This document shows, piece after piece, positions 1 through 7,580 of a DNA stretch of 11,667 nt (position 1 is the stretch's first letter; each line of letters starts with the position of its first letter). The DNA comes from Bacteroidales bacterium (GTDB lineage: Bacteria; Bacteroidota; Bacteroidia; Bacteroidales; JAADJA01): positions 1 through 11,667 of the forward strand of contig JAOZLR010000056.1 of the NCBI GenBank assembly GCA_029934735.1, written 5' to 3'. The position numbers and the translations under genes are program-made. A model generated the notes under the pieces. That model saw only the letters and a program-made list of their open reading frames with translations, was not told the origin of the DNA and made no database searches.

Positions 1-1
1 A

Positions 2-607
2 TTAATTAAACTGATAAAACAGGACAAAACTCAGGACTTCATTATACTGTCCGCGGTTCCACTTATATGTCACTCCGCTTGAAGTCGGTCTTACAGCAAG
101 AATAGAATTGGCGTACCTCACATTTATTTTCATTTTTTTTGTCAGTGCATAAAACAATCCAAAACTAAAACTCAGATCAAGAGGGTTAAAATCAGGGCCA
201 TATTGCCCGTCGATTGTATTCACTTCTTCATAGCTATTTATTAAAACACCAAGAGAAAGGCCAACTTCCAATAAAGCTCTTTCTGCAAATTCATAACGAT
301 AATTGACCGGAATCTCGATATATGAAAGTCTGAGCAAATATGAATCATAACTAAGGGAATCCGGATTTTTCCTGCTTCCTTTCTGAATAAAGTCAAGCTC
401 CATCTGAAGCGATGATCTTTCACCAAACTCTCTGTTAACAAATCCACCGAGATAGAGTCCGGCCTTATTAGGCCCGCTCAGTCTATCACCCGAAATTTCA
501 GTACCTGCAACCCCAAACAGAACTCCTCCATGAAAATCCTGCCCAAAAGAAACCAATGTAAAACCAATTAAAGCAATCAGAGTAAAAATTTTATCTTTCA
601 TAAACAT
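2..607 (-). CDS. Small outer-membrane beta-barrel protein, PorT/OMP_b-brl_2 type
   Basis: This 201-residue protein probably sits in the outer membrane as an 8-stranded barrel; its role is unknown. The N-terminus (MKDKIFTLIALIG, then a short polar stretch ending in SFGQ) is a signal peptide with likely cleavage near residue 22. The mature part alternates strands rich in Gly and aromatics (GGVLFGVAG, AGLYLGGFVNREFG, SLQMELDFIQKG, LSYIEIPVNYRYEF, LLEVGLSLGVLI, LSFSFGLFYAL, MKINVRYANSI), and it ends in an aromatic strand, VLSFVLFYQFN, as barrel proteins do. This layout is typical of the small Bacteroidota barrels annotated as PorT-like or 'outer membrane beta-barrel domain'. The start may be the ATG at 607 or the ATG two codons later at 601, which gives the more usual MKDK beginning; neither has a Shine-Dalgarno. 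The TAA stop lies just inside the window, so the gene is complete. It is divergent from the two-component pair; any regulatory link is only inference. Confidence 0.88.
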   Translation of the reverse strand: MFMKDKIFTLIALIGFTLVSFGQDFHGGVLFGVAGTEISGDRLSGPNKAGLYLGGFVNREFGERSSLQMELDFIQKGSRKNPDSLSYDSYLLRLSYIEIPVNYRYEFAERALLEVGLSLGVLINSYEEVNTIDGQYGPDFNPLDLSFSFGLFYALTKKMKINVRYANSILAVRPTSSGVTYKWNRGQYNEVLSFVLFYQFN

Positions 608-687
608 TATCTTTAAAAGTGGATAAAAATAGTAAATAAAACTGAAAAGGATAATAATTAAATTAATTAACTTTAGTCAATATTTTT

Positions 688-695
688 TACTTTTG
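688..695 (+). promoter_or_regulatory. Bacteroidota -7 promoter element for the two-component operon
   Basis: TACTTTTG matches the Bacteroidota sigma-A -7 consensus TAnnTTTG at every fixed base. It lies about 40 bp before the ATG at 736, which would give a leader of about 35 nt. I see no good TTTG -33 element at the usual distance; the region upstream is simply AT-rich. Confidence 0.6.
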
Positions 696-735
696 CCTTT
701 AATCAATATTTTACAAAATAATCTAAAATCGAAGT

Positions 736-1419
736 ATGGCAGCAAATAAATTCAAAATACTGTTAGTAGATGACGAAAAAGACGTACGCGAATTTCTCAG
801 TTATAATCTGCTAAAAGAAGGATATAAGGTTGAGACAGCAAAAAATGGTGCAGAAGCAATTAATATTGCAAAAGATTTTGAACCTCATCTTATTATTCTT
901 GATGTGATGATGCCCGGGATGGACGGTATTGAAGCCTGCAACACGTTAAGAGAAGACTCAAAATTCGAGAGCACTATAATTGTATTTTTAACTGCCCGTG
1001 GTGAGGATTATTCGCAAATAGCCGGATTTGATGCCGGAGCTGACGATTATATCACAAAACCAATAAAACCCAAAGTGTTGATGAGTAGAGTGAAAGCTCT
1101 GCTCAGAAGACACAAGCAGGGAGAAGAAGTGTCAGGCAGATCAGATTTTAAAAACTTCTATATCGACAGGGAGAAGTATATTGTGGTAATCGAAGGTAAA
1201 GAGGTAAGCCTACCAAGGAAAGAATTTGAATTGCTGGAACTGCTGACATCCAAACCCAATAAAGTTTTTACACGGCAGGAAATATTTTCAAAAGTCTGGG
1301 GTGACTCGGTAATTGTCGGCGACAGAACCATTGATGTCCATATCAGAAAAATAAGAGAAAAACTTAAACTGGATGTTATTAAAACAATAAAAGGAGTTGG
1401 TTATAAATTCGAATCCTAA
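736..1419 (+). CDS. OmpR/PhoB-family response regulator
   Basis: This is a cytoplasmic DNA-binding response regulator of 227 residues, the normal family length. The receiver domain (about 6-122) has the acidic pocket D12-D13-E14, the phosphoacceptor D56 in LDVMMPGMDG, the switch residue T86, Y105, and K108 in ITKP. The C-terminal winged helix (about 131-226) has the recognition helix GDRTIDVHIRKIREKL and the beta-hairpin wing IKGVGYKF. It should be phosphorylated by the histidine kinase 14 bp downstream, with which it forms an operon. The receiver resembles the PhoB/PhoP type, but the target regulon cannot be read from the sequence, so no gene name is given. The ATG at 736 is chosen because the receiver begins immediately after it and a TAnnTTTG promoter lies just upstream. 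Confidence 0.95.
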   Translation: MAANKFKILLVDDEKDVREFLSYNLLKEGYKVETAKNGAEAINIAKDFEPHLIILDVMMPGMDGIEACNTLREDSKFESTIIVFLTARGEDYSQIAGFDAGADDYITKPIKPKVLMSRVKALLRRHKQGEEVSGRSDFKNFYIDREKYIVVIEGKEVSLPRKEFELLELLTSKPNKVFTRQEIFSKVWGDSVIVGDRTIDVHIRKIREKLKLDVIKTIKGVGYKFES

Positions 1420-1433
1420 CAAAATATAAACGA

Positions 1434-2486
1434 ATGAAAATAAGATCAAATCCTAAGAGTCTGGCACTTTACAGCACTGCAATAATAATTGCCTTTTTCT
1501 CAATAGTTTACATCATTTTCAGCTATTTCTTTTTTGAAGGCAGATTGCTTCCCCTCTTATTAATTGACAGCATTATGGCAGTATTTACATATCTGCTTCT
1601 CAGGTATGTTTATAACCATTTTATTTACGATAAAATTCGTGTGATATACAAAACAATACACCGAAAAAAGCTAATGAAAGGCGAAAAGCTGGAATACCTT
1701 AACAAACCCGACATCATTGAAGATGTTAATATTGAGGTGGAAAACTGGGAAAAGGGACATGAGGAGGAGATAACAAAGTTCAAGGAGCTTGAAAAATACA
1801 GGCGGGAATTCATAGGTAATGTTTCGCACGAATTAAAAACCCCAATCTTCAATATCCAGGGTTATATTCAAACACTCCTTGATGGTGGACTTGAAGACCC
1901 AAAGATCAACAAAACATTTCTGAAAAGAGCCGACAAAAGTGTAAACAGAATGATTGCCATTGTGGATGATCTGGAAACAATATCGGAGTTAGAATCACTT
2001 GAATTAAAATTGGACTTCCAGGATTTTGACATCGTTAATCTCACAAAAGAAGTTGTTGAATTTCTGGAGATGAAAGCAAGGAAGAAGGAGACAAGAATTT
2101 TTTTCAGAGAAAAATATGACAAACCAATAATTGTAAATGCTGACATTAAAAGGATTAGACAGGTATTAATAAACCTGATTGAAAACTCAATAAAATATGG
2201 AAAAGAGAAAGGAGGCAATTGCAAGATCAGTTTTTTTGATATGGATGAAAATATTCTGATTGAGGTTTCCGACAATGGTGCCGGTATTGCAGAAAAAGAT
2301 TTACCAAGGGTTTTTGAACGCTTTTACAGAACCGACAAAGCCCGCTCGCGCAAACAAGGCGGAACTGGACTCGGCCTTGCCATCGTAAAGCATATTATGG
2401 AAGCACACAATCAAACCGTAAATGCAAGAAGCCTTCCGGGTGTGGGTACTACTTTTGGATTGACCGTTAAAAAATCAGGGAAGTAG
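1434..2486 (+). CDS. Membrane sensor histidine kinase, PhoR-like core
   Basis: This 350-residue transmembrane histidine kinase is the likely partner of the preceding response regulator. Two hydrophobic segments (about 11-33 and 38-58) are separated by only a few residues, so there is almost no extracytoplasmic domain. A charged linker (about 60-120) follows. The HisKA dimerisation helix carries H132 in NVSHELKTP. The HATPase_c domain has the N box (INLIENSIKYG), the G1 box (DNGAGI), the F box (FERFYR) and the G2 box (GGTGLGLAI). Everything needed for autophosphorylation and phosphatase activity is visible. No PAS or HAMP domain can be recognised. The stimulus must therefore be sensed within the membrane, through the linker, or via a partner protein; that is inference. 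The start lies 14 bp after the regulator's stop, without a Shine-Dalgarno. Confidence 0.93.
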   Translation: MKIRSNPKSLALYSTAIIIAFFSIVYIIFSYFFFEGRLLPLLLIDSIMAVFTYLLLRYVYNHFIYDKIRVIYKTIHRKKLMKGEKLEYLNKPDIIEDVNIEVENWEKGHEEEITKFKELEKYRREFIGNVSHELKTPIFNIQGYIQTLLDGGLEDPKINKTFLKRADKSVNRMIAIVDDLETISELESLELKLDFQDFDIVNLTKEVVEFLEMKARKKETRIFFREKYDKPIIVNADIKRIRQVLINLIENSIKYGKEKGGNCKISFFDMDENILIEVSDNGAGIAEKDLPRVFERFYRTDKARSRKQGGTGLGLAIVKHIMEAHNQTVNARSLPGVGTTFGLTVKKSGK

Positions 2487-2520
2487 AGTTAGCAGCTAAG
2501 TGAAGGAACCATATAACTCC

Positions 2521-2614
2521 GAGTTTTTAACTCTCAGCGCTCTTGCTTCAAGTTGGTGTTGTCACCAACTTGTTTGATGTGCTGAATATTCTTGTTGGTG
2601 ACAACACCAACAAG
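2521..2614. repeat. Cluster of hairpins between convergent genes
   Basis: Two perfect 10-bp stems with 4-nt loops lie close together. The first is 2549-2558 (CAAGTTGGTG) with 2563-2572, loop TTGT. The second is 2591-2600 (CTTGTTGGTG) with 2605-2614, loop ACAA. The 18-bp cores 2552-2569 and 2594-2611 are exact reverse complements of each other, so one 18-bp stem with a 24-nt loop is an alternative fold. A smaller stem, GAGTT/AACTC, sits at 2521-2533. The site lies between the histidine kinase stop and the uvrC stop, so it could end transcription or protect mRNA 3' ends in both directions. There is no T tract after the stems, so it is not a textbook Rho-independent terminator. Confidence 0.75.
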
Positions 2615-2688
2615 ATGCAGGGTTGGTAGTTTCACTAAGGCAAGTGCGATGGAGTCTCCCCTCCAGGGGATTAAGGGGCGAGGTGGAC
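2542..2688 (+). repeat. Interspersed intergenic repeat, copy 1
   Basis: Two blocks here recur in the psd-sufB spacer in the same order and orientation. Block A (2542-2564) matches 9968-9990 at 22 of 23 positions. Block B (2658-2688) matches 10050-10080, with the core CCCCTYCAGGGG followed by ATTAAGGGG conserved and the last ten bases weaker. The gap between blocks is 93 bp here and 59 bp in copy 2. Block B contains a short CCCCT/AGGGG stem. No protein is encoded that I can recognise. It looks like a dispersed non-coding repeat family in this genome, but two copies are all this window can show. Confidence 0.7.
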
Positions 2689-2718
2689 AAAATGAACAAC
2701 TGCCTTTCGGGATTATTA

Positions 2719-4545
2719 TTATTCAACCTGGCTATCTCCATCTACAGAATCATCAAAGAAATCAAAAACAACTTTTCCTTTCGACTTACCAATTGATGCT
2801 TGCAACTCTTCGAGCGATGCCTTTTTGATATTTTTAACCGATTTAAATTTCCAAAGAAGTTTTTGAGTATAAGAATATCCAATCCCATCAATTTCGGTTA
2901 ATACTGATTTAACGGCTTCTTTACTACGCTTATTACGATGATGTGTAATGCCAAAACGGTGAGCCTCATCTCTGAGGTGCTGAATTACTTTCAGTGTTTC
3001 CGATTTTTTATCAAGATATAATGGGAGAGAATCTCCGGGATAATAAATCTCTTCAAGTCGCTTTGCAATTCCAATTATAGATATCTTACCACGCAATCCC
3101 AGTTTCTCCAGACTTTTTAATGCTGAACTTAACTGTCCTTTGCCTCCATCTACAACAATTAATTGCGGCAATGGTTTCTTTTCATCCAGAAGTCGTTTAT
3201 ACCTTCTTAAAATTACCTCCTCCATTGATGCATAATCGTCAGGTCCTTCAACAGTTTTTATATTAAAATGGCGGTACTCCTTCTTTTCGGGTTTACCATT
3301 CTTAAAACAGACCATTGCAGCCACAGGAAAGTCACCCTGGATATTTGAATTATCGAAACACTCAATAGACCTTGGCTCCACTTTCATACGCAAATCCTTC
3401 ATCATTCTGTCCATAATACGGCTTGTATGTCGTTCCGGATCAACCAATTCCAACTGCTTTTCTTTTTCCAGCTTGTAATACTTGGCATTCCTTTCCGACA
3501 ATTCCAGGAGATGCTTCTTATCGCCAATTTTGGGAATCGTTAATGATGTATCGGGCAAATTCAGCTCAACCGCAAAAGGAATGATTATCTCCGGGGCATT
3601 ACTTTCAAACCGCTCTCTAAGATCGATAACAGAAAGTGTCAGAAGCTCCTTATCTGATTCATCTAGCTTTTTCTTTAGCTCAACTGTGTGTGATTGCACG
3701 ATAGCTCCATTAACAACTCTGAAATAATTTACATAGCCTGAATTTTCATCTGAGACTATTGAAAACACATCTGCGTTCTCAATTTTCGGATTAACCACAA
3801 TTGATTTGCTCTGGTACTTTTCAAGTAGCTCGATTTTTTCTTTTACAACCTGCGCCTTTTCAAATTCAAGATTGTCAGAATACACAGACATTAGTTCTTT
3901 TAACTGACGAATTACAGAATGAATATTCCCCTTTAAAATTTCTTTTATTTCTGAAATAACTATGTCATAATCTTCAGCTGTCTGCAATCCTGTACAAGCT
4001 CCTTTGCAGTTTCCAATGTGATATTCAAGGCAAACCTTGAACTTCTTTTTCCTGATATTCTCCTCTTTCAAATTTAGCCTACAAGTCCGCAACTGATAGA
4101 GCCGGCGAATAAGATCAAGAAGGGTATTCATCATCTTCACTGAAGCATATGGTCCGAAATATGCAGAACCGTCTTTCAAAACATGCCGTGTAGAGAAAAT
4201 ACGTGGGAAAGGTTCATTTTTAATACATATCCATGGAAAAGTCTTATCATCCTTCATCATCACATTATACCGGGGCTGATATTTCTTTATCAGATTATTC
4301 TCAAGCAAGAGAGCATCCAACTCTGTATCGACAACAATATGTTTTATATCGGTAATCTTACCAACCAAAACCTTAACCTTGCCATACTGCTCTTTCCCAA
4401 AATATGAAGAGACTCTTTTTTTTAGACTTTTTGCCTTTCCAATATAAATAACCTTTCCATCCCTATTGAAAAACTGATAAATACCAGGCTTTCCAGGCAA
4501 TGTTTTAATGGCTTGCTTTAATATCTCTTTCCTGCTGTTAGTCAA
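2719..4545 (-). CDS. uvrC: UvrABC excinuclease subunit C
   Basis: UvrC makes the dual incision beside DNA lesions in nucleotide excision repair, together with UvrA and UvrB. At 608 residues it has normal length and all expected parts. The N-terminal GIY-YIG nuclease has G21-I22-Y23, Y34-I35-G36, R44 and E82. Four cysteines, C155, C172, C180 and C184 (C-x16-C-x7-C-x3-C), match the arrangement proposed to hold an Fe-S cluster in UvrC. The UVR motif that contacts UvrB is around 208-245. The RNase H-like nuclease has D398 (CFDNSN), D466 (VVDGGKGQ) and H529 (DEAHRFG). The C-terminal tandem helix-hairpin-helix is about 545-598 (EIDGIGYSYTQKLL onwards). The start is TTG at 4545-4543: no ATG lies near the conserved N-terminus, and GGAGG sits 7 nt upstream. 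It is divergent from the hybrid kinase and convergent with the two-component operon. Confidence 0.98.
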   Translation of the reverse strand: MTNSRKEILKQAIKTLPGKPGIYQFFNRDGKVIYIGKAKSLKKRVSSYFGKEQYGKVKVLVGKITDIKHIVVDTELDALLLENNLIKKYQPRYNVMMKDDKTFPWICIKNEPFPRIFSTRHVLKDGSAYFGPYASVKMMNTLLDLIRRLYQLRTCRLNLKEENIRKKKFKVCLEYHIGNCKGACTGLQTAEDYDIVISEIKEILKGNIHSVIRQLKELMSVYSDNLEFEKAQVVKEKIELLEKYQSKSIVVNPKIENADVFSIVSDENSGYVNYFRVVNGAIVQSHTVELKKKLDESDKELLTLSVIDLRERFESNAPEIIIPFAVELNLPDTSLTIPKIGDKKHLLELSERNAKYYKLEKEKQLELVDPERHTSRIMDRMMKDLRMKVEPRSIECFDNSNIQGDFPVAAMVCFKNGKPEKKEYRHFNIKTVEGPDDYASMEEVILRRYKRLLDEKKPLPQLIVVDGGKGQLSSALKSLEKLGLRGKISIIGIAKRLEEIYYPGDSLPLYLDKKSETLKVIQHLRDEAHRFGITHHRNKRSKEAVKSVLTEIDGIGYSYTQKLLWKFKSVKNIKKASLEELQASIGKSKGKVVFDFFDDSVDGDSQVE

Positions 4546-4552
4546 TAATAAT

Positions 4553-4557
4553 CCTCC
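4553..4557 (-). promoter_or_regulatory. Strong ribosome binding site that fixes the TTG start of uvrC
   Basis: The minus strand reads TTTGGAGG, then a 7-nt spacer, then TTG. A Shine-Dalgarno this good is unusual among the genes here, where the other starts have none. It supports TTG as the true initiation codon and may offset the weak codon. Confidence 0.75.
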
Positions 4558-4576
4558 AAATCAACAAAATAATTTT

Positions 4577-4584
4577 CAAAATTA
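4577..4584 (-). promoter_or_regulatory. -7 promoter element for uvrC
   Basis: On the minus strand this reads TAATTTTG, a full match to TAnnTTTG. It lies about 30 nt before the TTG start, giving a leader of roughly 28 nt that includes the ribosome binding site. No clear -33 TTTG is present upstream. Confidence 0.5.
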
Positions 4585-4595
4585 AATAAGTTTTA

Positions 4596-4603
4596 TAACT
4601 TAG
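4596..4603 (+). promoter_or_regulatory. Possible -7 element for the hybrid histidine kinase
   Basis: TAACTTAG differs from TAnnTTTG at one fixed base and lies about 52 bp before the ATG at 4656. It is almost back to back with the uvrC element, so the two divergent promoters would compete or be co-regulated. Weak evidence on its own. Confidence 0.3.
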
Positions 4604-4655
4604 CGCACTTAAAATGTCAAAACCCCGATACATTTATTAATTATTAATGCAGTAA

Positions 4656-7580
4656 ATGACAGAAAATTCACACAAAGCAATAACTCTGGCCAGCCTGAAA
4701 TTAAACCCGGAAGAGTTGCAATACACAAGTCCATCCGGACGATATAGTGTGGCTTTTGAACATATTGAAGGGACTATTTTTAAGACGACCATACGGGGTA
4801 CATACAATTCTGAATCTTTCAAAGGACATATTGCTATAACTGAAAAGATATTAAATGCGGTTAAAGATGCAGGTATCAACAGCAAGGTCTATTTCATTGA
4901 AGATATCCGAGGATTAAAATGGATAACCACAGAAGTCAGAAAACTTGGATTAAAAAAATATGAAGCGTGGGGAAATATTGGTGGGTCCTTTGTAATTGGA
5001 GCTAACAATTCTTTTAAATTGGCAGCAAAAATAGTTCAAAGGTCAAGAATTAAAAAATTCATTCGGTTATGTTCATCGCAGACAGAGGCTTTACAGTTTA
5101 TACAAGAGAAGATTGCTAAAAATGCTGATTCAATAAAGAGTGCACCTGCCTCATTTTCAATTTTTAATAACCTTTGGGAAAAAGATCAAAAGTTTATTGA
5201 AATTGAAAAAAATAAATTAAAAAAAATTGAAGAAGAGAGCTGGACGTACACATCTTTAACAAAAAAATTCAAATATAGTTGCTCGGTTATAGAAGGCAAT
5301 ATCTTACTAATGACTTTTACTGGATTCGCACAGGCTGAAGACATTGAAAATGTGTATAAAATTAATTACGACATAATTAAAACCTTTTCATTCAACAAGG
5401 AGAATAATAAATTTTTTAGCATAGGTGATTTCCAAAAAATGAGAGGTTTAACAATAAAAGCCAGAAAAACCAATACTATCATTGAAGAAGATTTCCGGGA
5501 ATACTCCAACATATTTATTACTGTACCATCACAAATAATTGGATTCTTTATTAAGATACATAAAAAGTTTTTCCCTTCACAATACAAAAAATGGCAAACA
5601 TCACGATCAATTGAAAGTGCTTTTAAGTTCATCCTTGCTAATCACAGTCCAGAAGATAAAGATGTGTATTTGACTTACACTGAAGATGATAACAGTATTG
5701 AGATAGTTAGAATTCCCAAATCAAAGAATGAGCTAAAGCAAAAGATCAAGGAGCAGCAAGAGACAATAAACAAACTAAAATCTGCACAGAACAAAACTAT
5801 TGAAAAAATCCTAACAGATATAGGGAGTATCTCTGCTGGTGAGACTTTCGATAGAAAATCACACTTTGAAATACCTGAAAAACATTCTTTTAAAGATGTT
5901 TTTATTGCGTTTAATGTTTTATGGGAAGATTTCTCAGAAATTCTAAAGGAAACTGAGAATCAAACTAATTTATTTATTGAGAGCGAAGAACGCTTTCGTA
6001 ATCTTTCAAACTTTGTTCCCGGAGTGTCAATTCAAGGTTACAACACAAATGGTACGGTTGTTTTCTGGAACAAGGCAAGTGAACGGTTATACGGGTTTAG
6101 CGAAAAAGAGGCTATCGGCAAAAAGCTTCAGGAACTAATAATTCCTGACGACCTGAAAGAAGTTTTTTTACAAAGGCTTAAACAAAGCAAATCAATAACA
6201 AAATCAGGAGAAACGATACCTCCGGAAGAGCTAATGCTAAAACACAAAAACGGCAATCTCCTGCCGGTCTATTCCATTCATACTGCTGTTTATACAGAAG
6301 GGGAAAACCCGACTCTGTTCTGTCTTGATGTTGACCTTTCCGAGAGAAGACAAGCCGAAGAAAAACTCAAGAAAGCACACAACGAACTTGAAAAAAGAGT
6401 TGATGAGAGAACAACCGAACTGCTTATTGCTAAAGAGAAAGCAGAGGAATCCGACAGGCTAAAAACTGCCTTTCTTGCAAACTTATCACACGAAATAAGA
6501 ACACCTCTTAATGCAATAATGGGATTTTCCAACCTTCTCTCTCCTGATCTGGGATCAGAAGACCTGAATAGCTATATTAGTATCATAAACAATAGTGGCA
6601 AACAACTTTTAAATATTATTAACGACATAATTGATATTGCTAAGATAGAGTCTAATCAAATAAATATTAGTTTTTCTGATTGCCTGATAAACAAGCAGCT
6701 TACCGAGCTTTATAATGCAAATAAGGAATTCCTGAAAGAAACTAAAAGTGACAGCATTGAACTTTCTTTACAGCTTGATAATAAAAATGATGACTTCGCC
6801 TTAATTACTGATTCTACCAGATTTACTCAAATTGTATCAAACCTTATTAATAATTCTATTAAGTTTACGGAAGCGGGCAAAATTGAATTCGGATACTACT
6901 TAAACAGCAAGCTTGCAAACAAAGATGAGGTATTATTTTATGTTAAGGATAATGGTATCGGTATTCCAAAAGATAAGCAGAGGTTAATTTTTGAGAGATT
7001 CAGACAAGTTGATGATTCATATAATAAAAAATACGGAGGTACAGGTCTTGGACTTGCTATTACAAAAAGCCTTGTAGATAGTCTTGGGGGAAGGATTTGG
7101 GTTGAATCGGAAACAGATAAAGGATCAGTTTTCTATTTTACACTACCCGGAAAAACAATTCACTATAGTACAGATGATCATTCACCTGCCGAAACCAGGC
7201 CGGAAGTAAACTGGAAAGAAGTAACTATTTTGATTGCCGAGGATGAACCGTCGAATTACTATGTTCTTGAAATACTTCTTGAAGAGACAGGCTCAAAATT
7301 ATTATGGGCGAAAGATGGAAATGAGGCTATTAATATGTTTAAGGAGTATATTGATGAAATTGATATCATATTGATGGATATTCAGATGCCACATGTTAAT
7401 GGTATTGAGGCAACAAAGGTCATAAAAAAACTTAAAAAAGATATTCCGGTACTTGCCCAGACAGCTTATGCTCTGGACGGCGATATGGAAAAATTCCTGA
7501 ATGAAGGCTGCGACGACTATATATCAAAACCTATTGACAGCGACCTGCTAATAGGAAAAATACGCAACCTTATTTCTTAA
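4656..7580 (+). CDS. Soluble PAS-containing hybrid histidine kinase with duplicated N-terminal module
   Basis: This 974-residue hybrid kinase has no membrane segment or signal peptide, so it should sense a cytoplasmic cue. Residues 29-156 and 204-332 are a diverged tandem duplication of an alpha/beta domain I do not recognise; both carry an IEGxI strand and a later [FI]xD segment, and it could be STAS-like. An FNxLWE motif follows at 170 and recurs at 419. A coiled coil (about 355-385) leads to a PAS domain (about 444-565, ending LSERRQAEE) and a second coiled coil (565-605). The kinase core has H612 (NLSHEIRTP), the N box (NLINNSIKF, 729-737), G1 (D765-NGIGI) and G2 (GGTGLG, 794-799). A C-terminal receiver (856-972) has E862-D863, phosphoacceptor D908 (MDIQMP), T936 and K958. 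No DNA-binding domain follows, so output must go through a phosphorelay, a partner protein or the kinase itself. It stands alone, divergent from uvrC. Confidence 0.95.
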   Translation: MTENSHKAITLASLKLNPEELQYTSPSGRYSVAFEHIEGTIFKTTIRGTYNSESFKGHIAITEKILNAVKDAGINSKVYFIEDIRGLKWITTEVRKLGLKKYEAWGNIGGSFVIGANNSFKLAAKIVQRSRIKKFIRLCSSQTEALQFIQEKIAKNADSIKSAPASFSIFNNLWEKDQKFIEIEKNKLKKIEEESWTYTSLTKKFKYSCSVIEGNILLMTFTGFAQAEDIENVYKINYDIIKTFSFNKENNKFFSIGDFQKMRGLTIKARKTNTIIEEDFREYSNIFITVPSQIIGFFIKIHKKFFPSQYKKWQTSRSIESAFKFILANHSPEDKDVYLTYTEDDNSIEIVRIPKSKNELKQKIKEQQETINKLKSAQNKTIEKILTDIGSISAGETFDRKSHFEIPEKHSFKDVFIAFNVLWEDFSEILKETENQTNLFIESEERFRNLSNFVPGVSIQGYNTNGTVVFWNKASERLYGFSEKEAIGKKLQELIIPDDLKEVFLQRLKQSKSITKSGETIPPEELMLKHKNGNLLPVYSIHTAVYTEGENPTLFCLDVDLSERRQAEEKLKKAHNELEKRVDERTTELLIAKEKAEESDRLKTAFLANLSHEIRTPLNAIMGFSNLLSPDLGSEDLNSYISIINNSGKQLLNIINDIIDIAKIESNQINISFSDCLINKQLTELYNANKEFLKETKSDSIELSLQLDNKNDDFALITDSTRFTQIVSNLINNSIKFTEAGKIEFGYYLNSKLANKDEVLFYVKDNGIGIPKDKQRLIFERFRQVDDSYNKKYGGTGLGLAITKSLVDSLGGRIWVESETDKGSVFYFTLPGKTIHYSTDDHSPAETRPEVNWKEVTILIAEDEPSNYYVLEILLEETGSKLLWAKDGNEAINMFKEYIDEIDIILMDIQMPHVNGIEATKVIKKLKKDIPVLAQTAYALDGDMEKFLNEGCDDYISKPIDSDLLIGKIRNLIS

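Noticed and set aside
651..670. AT-rich palindromic stretch (TTAATTAA) between the barrel gene and the response regulator
   Set aside because: Low-complexity AT sequence easily makes such palindromes by chance; nothing else supports an operator.
2549..2614. Rho-independent terminator call for the hairpins
   Set aside because: The stems are strong but neither strand has a following T tract, so I list them as repeats with possible terminator function only.
2549..2614. Short CRISPR array
   Set aside because: The two related hairpins are inverted, not direct, repeats, there are only two, and no cas gene is present.
2592..2828. 78-codon plus-strand open frame
   Set aside because: It starts inside a hairpin, crosses the repeat blocks and runs into antisense uvrC. 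The composition looks like translated repeat sequence.
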